Shown here piece by piece: positions 35,401 to 44,400 of a DNA stretch of 64,000 nucleotides. Every line of letters starts with the position of its first letter. Positions within the stretch are counted from its first letter, which is position 1. Below the pieces are notes generated by a model that made no database searches, was not told where the DNA came from, and saw only the letters and a program-made list of their open reading frames with translations. A program made the translations under genes and the position numbers. Location of the stretch: contig JAKZAP010000005.1 of assembly GCA_023053575.1 (NCBI GenBank), forward strand, positions 2,480,001 to 2,544,000, read 5' to 3'. The DNA comes from Branchinecta lynchi. Its lineage: Eukaryota; Arthropoda; Branchiopoda; Anostraca; Branchinectidae.

Positions 35401-38400
35401 CTTATACTTCTTTTGTTGTACTTCTTTGCTACTTTTAGAAATATGAAAATGACTACTGTTATGACCCGTGCATTTCAGTTTATAACAACACAGTCCTTAT
35501 CGAACAAAGTCTTTTTCATTTGTGGCGAAGTAGATGCCATCTAGCAGCGGGCTCGATAGATAGAATTAGTCAAGGCTTGCTCTTACAGAGATAGAGTTAA
35601 TCAACCTTAAACCGGTGTTGCCACTGGTTGCAGAATCCTGCGATTTGTCATATTCTCTGACAAAGCGAGCAAGAACTCTGCGACCGGTCTTATCAATAAA
35701 CACAAAAAAGAAGCATAAGAGTTGAGGCGTATAATTATGAAGTGGATAAAGCGAGATTTCTCGTTGATAGTTGGTGAAAAGCACCAAGTTTCGTAGGTGC
35801 CAGAATGTCATTGTTTTTTTTCCGGCCAAAAGTTAAAGGTTCCATCAGAGAAAGTAGCAACACTGAAGTTTTTATTTATGGACTGTTTAATCAGAGCAAC
35901 ATCAAGATAAATGAATGTGGTAATTGCTCAAGAGATGTGTTTTGAAGAGTAGAGGAAAAATAAGCTGAAGTAAGCTGGAACTAATGTTGTTTCAGTTGAC
36001 TGGTTGCATTTTTATTGGGAATAGTGTTTTTTTCTGTTTTTCTTTCTGAAAGTGATGTATTTTGTTTATTTTTTGGAGGTCAGGTTCTACTTTTCAGAAG
36101 CTGAGAAAAAGTGCTCGATGAACTTTTGTGGAGGTTGATACGGCTTCGTATCATCCTCTCTGGAGGCAGATCCGATATCGTATCAACTTTACAAAACTTA
36201 TGGTCAGACATAACTACCTGTGGGACATAGCATATACACTGTTCGAGAAAAGTTACAATAGCTCATAGTTTAGTTTAGCTAAGTCTAGCTCAGCATAAGC
36301 CCTAGGCCGCAGAATCTCCTGTGATGTCACAAAAGATGCAAAGATACGTATTTATCCTCAGCGCGGCGCGTATCTTTCGATGATCTTTTATCCTGAAATT
36401 TTTGTGTCAGTACCTGCTGAGATGAAGATTGAAGGGGTTTGCAGAGATTCGAAAGTTCGAACGAACAGATTGGCTATGTGCCGAATGAGTGGCGAGTTCC
36501 TGAAATTTTGCATAGGGTCAGCATAAGGGTAATCCTTCCTAGAGGGACCTTCGACGCATACGCTCGACATACTTCAGATACCTGAGATTTCTTCTCTACC
36601 TACCACGGCGCAAGCGGAACTGCTTTTTGTTAATTTCCGACCCATTGTTGACGCTTGAATCCCTCTCCTCTAACTTGTGTTCTCCGATTGGAAACTTACC
36701 TGTCCACGATTCCATCAATGTGATTCTGAATTAGTGAACCTTTATGGAAAATACTTATTGAGTGTTTTGCGGTTATTTTATATTTCTTTGTCGTTATATA
36801 CTGCTGCACTTACGCTCTTAGGTAGTGCGTCAAATCCTTCATACATTCAGAAGCTCCATTTTCTGTTTCTAACCGGATCCCCTTTCTGAGTAACTGGATG
36901 CCGACTGCCGAGAACCGCTGCAAGGCTCACGACGTCGGACTTACGAACATGTTAGAAGACGAAACTTAGTAGTTGCCTTGGTTATGTGCAGAGCAAAATA
37001 ACACTAGGAAGTAGCGCCAAGACTTGAAAGCAGTGACACACGCTCGAATAGCAGCGACACTAGCGCCATTTGCGATAGTGAACGTTCCTACTGAAACTCA
37101 ATCAGCCGTGCACCAGCGCTGGCTCCAATAACTTCATATTCTGAACACAGCAAAAAAAGACATAACCTCCCCTGTTTCCTCGATGTGTGCAGACCGCATC
37201 TTGGCTTTACTAGAAATTTCTAAATCCGCAAGTTTGTCTCGCTTTAAATGCCGCAAGCGTAATCGGCGGCGCCATGAGTATGTCTCGTTTGCGAAGCAAG
37301 GAAACCATAGGTCTTGACGCTACTCTCTAGTGTTATTTTGCTCTGGTAATGCGAACCGATTCATTGGAAGTCTCTTCATGTTTCGTGGCCAACAGCTTGC
37401 AGGGGGGGGGGGAGGAAGAGTCTTGAACCTTGTGGCCTCCTACTCTCTAGCGGATGATCCGGTTCGAATTAGATTCGATGTTGGACAAGATGTGCCCCAG
37501 ATACGCCATGTGTAGGTTGGTATCGGATCTGGCCGTAAGCAAGTGCCATATGAGCTTGCAGCTCTTGTTGCATTATAGCTTAGAAGGCTTTCTCTGTCGT
37601 AATTCTTTTGACTAGTTTTCTTCATGTAGTTCATTGCGGCAGCGTGCGGCAGACAGCCACAATCCAAAGCATGTCCCAAGAGTGCCTGCGAACCGGTGAT
37701 AAATCGACCGTCCACTTTCGATTCATCAAGCATCCAGAGTACGTCCGACCCGGCCAAAGAATTGTGAGTCCTCGCCCCCGTTACATTTCAGGGAGTAAAG
37801 TGAGCCATATGCGATTTACGTGCTGACCAGTTACTTCAATGAAATTTACCTTGAATTACCGTAAATCGCACTTCCAGCGAGATAAGGTGGTGTGATCCTC
37901 CTGTAGAGTCTCTGGCTGGTTGGCGTCATGATTGATAGATCATTGTTGTTACATCGGCTCACTGGCACTACAGTTGTAGCCGACTTTCCTGGGTTGGTAG
38001 ATGTTGTTGTCACATCGGCTCACTGGAATCCCAGTACAGCCGAAATTCAGCATTTCGCCAGTCCTCGTCCACACCTTTTTTGAAGCCATCCAGGGTAGCA
38101 GCGTTGACTTTTTTTCGGAAAGGCTGTTCCAGAGTGGTACACTCCGTACAGAGAAAACTGTGCCGCTCGCGTCGTTGACAGCTGGTTAGTTGGAGCTTCT
38201 TGGAGTGGCCTTCGTCGACTTTAATTGGGAGCTCTCGGGTAACCCCCGACTGTTGTTAGCGAAGGACCGGTAGTTGCCGCTCTTGCATTTCAGGGAGTAA
38301 AATGAGCCATATGCGATTTACTGCTGACCAGTTACTCCAAATGAAAATTTCAGCTAGGAGTTGTTAGCGTAGGACCGGCTCCAACACGTACAGTTAAATT

Positions 38401-41400
38401 TCTGGGGTGCCAGGGTTGCCAATCAATCAGTCTTAATGTTCAAAAGCATTTCCTACTGTAGGGTATTAACGAAGAAAATGTATTTTTTTTCTTCTTGGAC
38501 TGGCATCGCTCGAAGAACTCAAATATGGTTGTAAATGCGGAAAAAACAACGGTTTTGACCTTTTCTTTTTTATCGGCTGAGCCAAGTTTCCACCCTGAGT
38601 TAGATGATGGCCTCCTCTCGGAGGAAATTAATCTCCTTGGAGTCGTCGTTTCGTCTGATCTCTCGTGGAAGAAAAACACTGATAGCATGATTAGAAAAGC
38701 TAATGTAGCTGACTGGCATTCACGGAGTCAGGTCGCATTGATAAACTCTGTGTGCATCAACGTTTGCTCGCCGGTGATTACATTTTGTAAATTGGAGCTC
38801 TGGATACCGTTGCTGAATACTGCGTTTTATCGAAGCTGGGGGGTAGTTAAACACCCCCCTTGCCAGTAAGTTTTCGCTTGTTGCCTCTTGACCATCAAAA
38901 CAAGATGTCTATTGTCGTTGACGAGCTACTTTGTTTCTTGATCCACCGGATGGACTCTACACCGAAGGATATCGTAATAAAGCTTTGCGAGGACATGTAC
39001 TCGCCTGAGGATGTTACTTCGAGCCGTAATAAGCTTTGCCAGGCCTTGTGTGCCAGTGATAGGGCAAAGTTTTCTGACCAGCTGAATCCGACGCGGCGTG
39101 CTAAACGCCTTGCTTTGGAGGATATGTTCTCGATCCTGTTGCAGTGTGACCGTAGTCACTTACCGGATTTTGTTGTTAAGGATTTGAATAGGCTTCCGCA
39201 CGTTACTATTGCAAGCTGTGACCTAGCCGCTGTCATGGTTTCTTACTCGGTGCTCGAGAAAGAGTTGAGCTCTTTGAGGGCTGAAGTTATTCTGCTGCGC
39301 TCAGAAATTAAATCGCTCCCTAAGTCCCCTTGTGATTTACCTCAGAGCGAACGGGTTACTGCGGCCAGTAATTCATTTCAGAGCTGTGGACGCTGTGGTA
39401 CCAGTGTTGGCGCGGCTGGCAGTATTCTACTCTCGGCGGATGCGCGCCCGGCAACAAATGACGTCACAGCAGTTAGCAATGAAGCGGATTCACGGCCAGT
39501 GAAAAACAACTCTGCGAAAGAGCTGCTCTCGGCGGATGTGCGCCCAGCTACAAACGACGTCATAGCAATTAGCAATGAGGCGGATTTACGGCCAGTGAAT
39601 AAGAGCTTTGCGACAGTGGTAAGGAATGGACAGGCGAAGAAAAGTAAGCTTCCCCCAGGTACTGTTACGGCTAAGATAACTGTTGGTTCGAATACTAAGA
39701 ACACGGCATTAAAGTCTGTACTACAAACAAAGGTGTCTCGTCTGTTTGTTAGCAGGTTTGTCCCTGAAACGGATCAGAAGTTTCTGGAAAATGAACTCAG
39801 GAAGCGGCTGAAGTGTCGGGTGGAGTGTATTAAAATACAGTCTAAGAGTCAAAATTGCGCTTCGTTTAAGCTAGTGGTGCCTGCGGCCATGCGTAGCATC
39901 GTGAATGACCCGGAATTTTGGCCCGCAGGCATAATCGTTCGTACTTTCTATGAACCGCGGGTTCCGGAACCGAACTAATGGCTTCAAATTTAAGAGTCGC
40001 ATCATTGAATTGCCACTCATTTAAGCGGAACATTGCTGCTGTGAAGGCACTCTGTACAGATCATGATTTAGTTTTTCTCCAAGAAACTATGTTGTTTGAT
40101 TTTGATCTTCCCCTTTTGAACACAGTGGATCAAGATTTCTTAGCATATGGTGTGTGTGCTACAAAAGCGGGCGACGGCATACTCCGTGGACGGCCGAAGG
40201 GAGGGCTTGCTGTACTTTGTAGAAAAGTGTTTTGCTCATTTCTTTCTTTCCCGATACAGCCTGATGAAAGGCTACAGTCACTTTGTATTTCTATAGCTGG
40301 AGTTGAGTACCTTTTTGCTAATGTATATATGCCGGTATGCTTAAATGAGAACCTCCCGGAGTTTTCGATGTATCTGGGTAAGCTTCTGGCTTTAGCGAAT
40401 GATTATGATAATGTGTGTTTCGTTGGGGATTTTAATGCTAATTCTTGTTCTGATACGGTTTTTAGCAAGGAGATCGCTGAGTATGCAGCGCTCAACCACC
40501 TTATTTTGTCTGATGTAGTGGCGCTGGAAGCTTCGTCATTTATGTTCATGAGCCATACTGGTAGTACGTCTTGGCTGGACCATATTTTGTGTTCACAAGC
40601 AATGCATTTGCTGTTATCAAATATTAGGATACGTTACGACGTGTTCGGGTCGGATCATTTCCCGCTTGTATTTGAGTTTGTGTGCCCATTACCGCATACG
40701 TATAATTTAAGTTTTTCTTCCCCAAAGGTGGTTAATCCTCCGCGTATTAATTGGGAGAATGTAAGTGAGGCCCAGAAGGGGTCTTATGTTAAAGGGGTTG
40801 AGAGGAGAATCATGAGTTTGGAGCCTTCCTCTCAATACTCTTGTAGTTTAAACCCTTGTAATAACCCTGATCATTGTAGAAAACTAGAGTCTTTGTATCT
40901 AACAATTCTTGGTATTTTGTTACTAACTGCATGTGAAACTTTACCGACTTCTGCCTTACATGACCCCAGGTCTGGTTCTGGGGCAGGGGTCGTGCCTGGT
41001 TGGAGTAGTCATGTGAAGGTACATTACCTGGCTGCTAAAAGAGCATTTTTGTCTTGGGTGTCTCATGGTAGACGGATTGGTGATGAGTTTGACCGGATAC
41101 GAAGGCTTTTAAATTGTAAATTTCGTAGTTCTTTTCGTTGGTGCAAGAAGCATATTGTGCAACTTCGGGCTACGGCACTTGCAAGGGCTCTTGGGACACT
41201 TCGGTTTAATGCGTTTTGGAAGTGTGTTGCGAAGGTTCAACGTGTATCGGTGCCAAAAGCGGCAGAAAGAGTTGGAACAGCGATTGGCCCTGTTGCGATT
41301 GCCGAGTTATGGCGTGGACACTTCAGCGAAGTTTTTTCTTCGGTAGAATCTGATGTTAGTGGTCTGAGGCGTCAGGCCTTTATTGATTCCCAACTTAACC

Positions 41401-44400
41401 CTGGTGTGCAGCTGATATCCGTAGAGAGTATTTCTCGCGTGGTGTCTGGGCTTGCAGGTAGTAAGTCTGGTGGGCTTGATGGTATTACAGCTAACCACAT
41501 TAAATTTGCCGGTCCGACTGTGACTTGCATGTTGTCTGTGTTATTTAATGGTTTTCTAAATCATCATTTTGTCCCGGAGGCTTTAACTGAAGTATGTCTT
41601 GTTCCCATACCGAAGACAAGTTCCGGTGATATGTCTGAAGTTTCGAATTACCGACCAATTGCACTGGCTGCAGTTGTGTCGAAGGTGTTCGAGAAGTGTT
41701 TGTACACTATTCTTGAACCCCAGCTTCGTTCTTCACATTACCAGTTTGGGTTTAAAGAAGAATCGTCAACCGATTTTTGTGTTTTTATTTTACAGGCGGT
41801 GATCCAGTATTTCTGGATGTTTTCTAGCCCGGTGTTTGTGTGTTTTATTGACGCCAAGGCCGCGTTCGACAGGGTTAACCACGAGAAGCTTCTGAATAAG
41901 ATGGTCTCGAGGGGTATTGACCCTAGGATAACTGGAACCCTAGCTGCTTGGTTTCAGACACAGCAGTTCCGAGTGAAGTGGAGTGGTGTAATTAGCCAGC
42001 CATTCGCAGTGTTGAATGGGGTTCGCCAAGGAGGTGTGCTGTCTCCGTTATTGTATAACCTGTATGTTGATGATTTGAATTTGTTGTTGGCTAGAACTGG
42101 AGTTGGTTGCTTCATACAAGGGCTGTGTTTCAACAACCTTAGTTATGCTGACGACCTAGCCGTTCTTGCGCCAACAGTAGCAGCACTGAATAAGCTACTG
42201 GCGGTTTGTGATGAATTTGCTTTGATGCATGATGTCGTATTCAACACGAAGAAAACGCTGTGTATGGCATTCATTCCACGTGGTCTTCATTTGAAGATTA
42301 TCCCAGATGTTGTACTATCTAGTTCAAAGATTCAAGTCGTCCAGCATTTCAAATACTTGGGTTTCACGTTTTCATCTTCGATGACTGCTGAAGCGCATGT
42401 TTCTTCGCTTATGAGGTCTCTATCTATTAGAGCAAATATACTGATAAGGAGGTTTGGTAGTTGCGAGGCCCCGGTAAAGAGCTTTCTTTTCAGGGCTTAC
42501 TGCACGCCACATTACTGCCTTCCTCTTGCTTGTAATGTTAGTGTGAAATGTGAGAATTCTTTTCGGGTAATGTATAATAATTCGTTCCGGTGGCTTCACG
42601 GTCTCCCTTGGAATTGTAGTGCATCGGGAATGTTTGTTGGTGAAGGGCTTCCATCTTTTGGTGAACTTCGGAGGCGGTCAATTCTTTCCCTTCAAACCAG
42701 GATCCTCCGATCCCCTAGCCCACTTCTTAGGATCCTTTGTGGGCCTCAGATGCGGCTTTCTCTGCCTGTATGGCTTGCGTGGACTCGTGAGTTGTATGCG
42801 GGGCTTTTGACAGGAGTCACGTAAGTGATCTGGTATTTACATTTGTTTGTTTGTTCAGTGTGTTTTTGTTATATTGTGGCCCATGTTGGCCTTATTTGAA
42901 ATAAAATAAAATAAATAAATAATGCGTCTATTCTTATGTTAAAAACACTAACTAAATTTAAGGTCCCTGAAAAAAAGATGTTGCGTCTGTATTGTACGTT
43001 TGTTCGTCCTCTTGTGGAGTATGCTTGTCCGGTTTGGCACTATGGTATTACGAAGGATGAATCTGATCGTATAGAGAATATTCAGAAACGTGCCCTAAGA
43101 ATTGTGAACAGGGGCCCTAAAATACCGTACTCTGGCCTTCTTTCTTTATTTGGACTGGATGCGCTGTCTAATAGGAGGCAGAAGTTGTGTCAAAATTTTG
43201 GACTAAAACTCCTTGAACACCCAACTCTCCGATCCCTTTTACCCCCGGATTTTGAGGTTGAACGCCCAAGGCCACCAAGGCAAGTATCCACCAAAGTCCC
43301 GAAGCTCATGCCGATCGCATGTAACCGGGAAAGATATTGTAATAGCTTCATTCCGAAATTTGTTGATTTTTACAATAATGTTATTTTCTTAGTTATTTTG
43401 TTATGAATTTTATTTCGGTTGTTAACTTCAATGGTTTACCTTTTATTTTGATTACGAATTTGATTTTAACGATTGTTGTATATATTACTTGACAAAGGTC
43501 AAACAATTTGGTTGGACAACTACGAAATTTTGTACCTGAATTATACAATAAATCTAAATCTAAATCACATACCAGGAATAGCCGTGACTGTTACACCATG
43601 ACATTAGTTGTTTGGTTACATTAGTTGTTATTAGTTACCCTTGTGTCTGATACCACGGTCGAAAGGCGTTTTTGCAGTTATCGTGGTATGCGGCCAGTTA
43701 TCGTGGTATGTGGCCAGTTATCGTGGTATCTGATATTTAGATATCACGGTCCGAGCGTGGTATATGAAAAGTTATCTCACTTTCATCAAATTTTGTCAAA
43801 TTGGTGAGAAAGAAGTTTAGCACTTAGTGATACAACAGAATATCAGTTTTTCTTTTGGGATGACTTCGAAAAGTGCAATTTCGGCAATAGTCGTTATCCC
43901 AGAGCAACCGTGTATCAGATACCACGGTAACTGCAGAAACGACTAATTGTAGATTCAGTTGCCGTGGTAACAGATACCATGGCATCTGCAAAAACGCAAC
44001 TATTCATTTTTTTTTTTCAACAGCTCATGTTTTGTTTCTCTCTTATGGGGTTAAGAGATTTTGCCCAGGGGCGCTCCAACAGTAGAGGTATACTTAAACG
44101 CTTACGCCCTGCGCACAACCTGTGCGCAGGGCAAGATTAACGCATACGCATCGCAACGAAGCGCCAATGAATGAATGACTGTATTCAAAGCCATTTTTCA
44201 GGCCGTATACCATATACAACTACCAAACTAAATCATGTAAAGCTCGGCTTTCGAATAATAAGACCTTTCCGGACAAAATTTCCAACCGCTACTATATTTA
44301 CTTTCGACACCGACTTCAAAATTCCAAGAAGGGGGTCACAACCACCATCCCCAAGAAAACTCCCTCTTACCTTGCTTAGCCCCCGACACCTGAAAAGAAA

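Larger units (their letters stand above)
38706..42919 (+). mobile_element. Intact LINE 2, flanked by TAATG target duplication
   Basis: TAATG lies at 38701..38705 and again at 42920..42924. Between them are two overlapping ORFs (38905..39978 and 39978..42824) and a 3' end of AAATAAAATAAAATAAATA type. Length is 4.2 kb. The structure is complete, with no disabling mutation seen. Sense orientation in GTPBP1 intron 10. Confidence 0.88.
38485..43566 (+). mobile_element. Old CR1-like LINE, 5'-truncated, split by LINE 2
   Basis: The left part (38489..38705) encodes [38 protein letters not shown] and IRKAN. The right part (42925..43406) continues in the same frame as [35 protein letters not shown] and [16 protein letters not shown], ending at a stop. 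The tail CAATAAATCTAAATCTAAATC ends near 43566. Removing LINE 2 and one TAATG copy restores the reading frame. It belongs to the RT thumb and C-terminal region of a CR1-group element. Confidence 0.82.
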
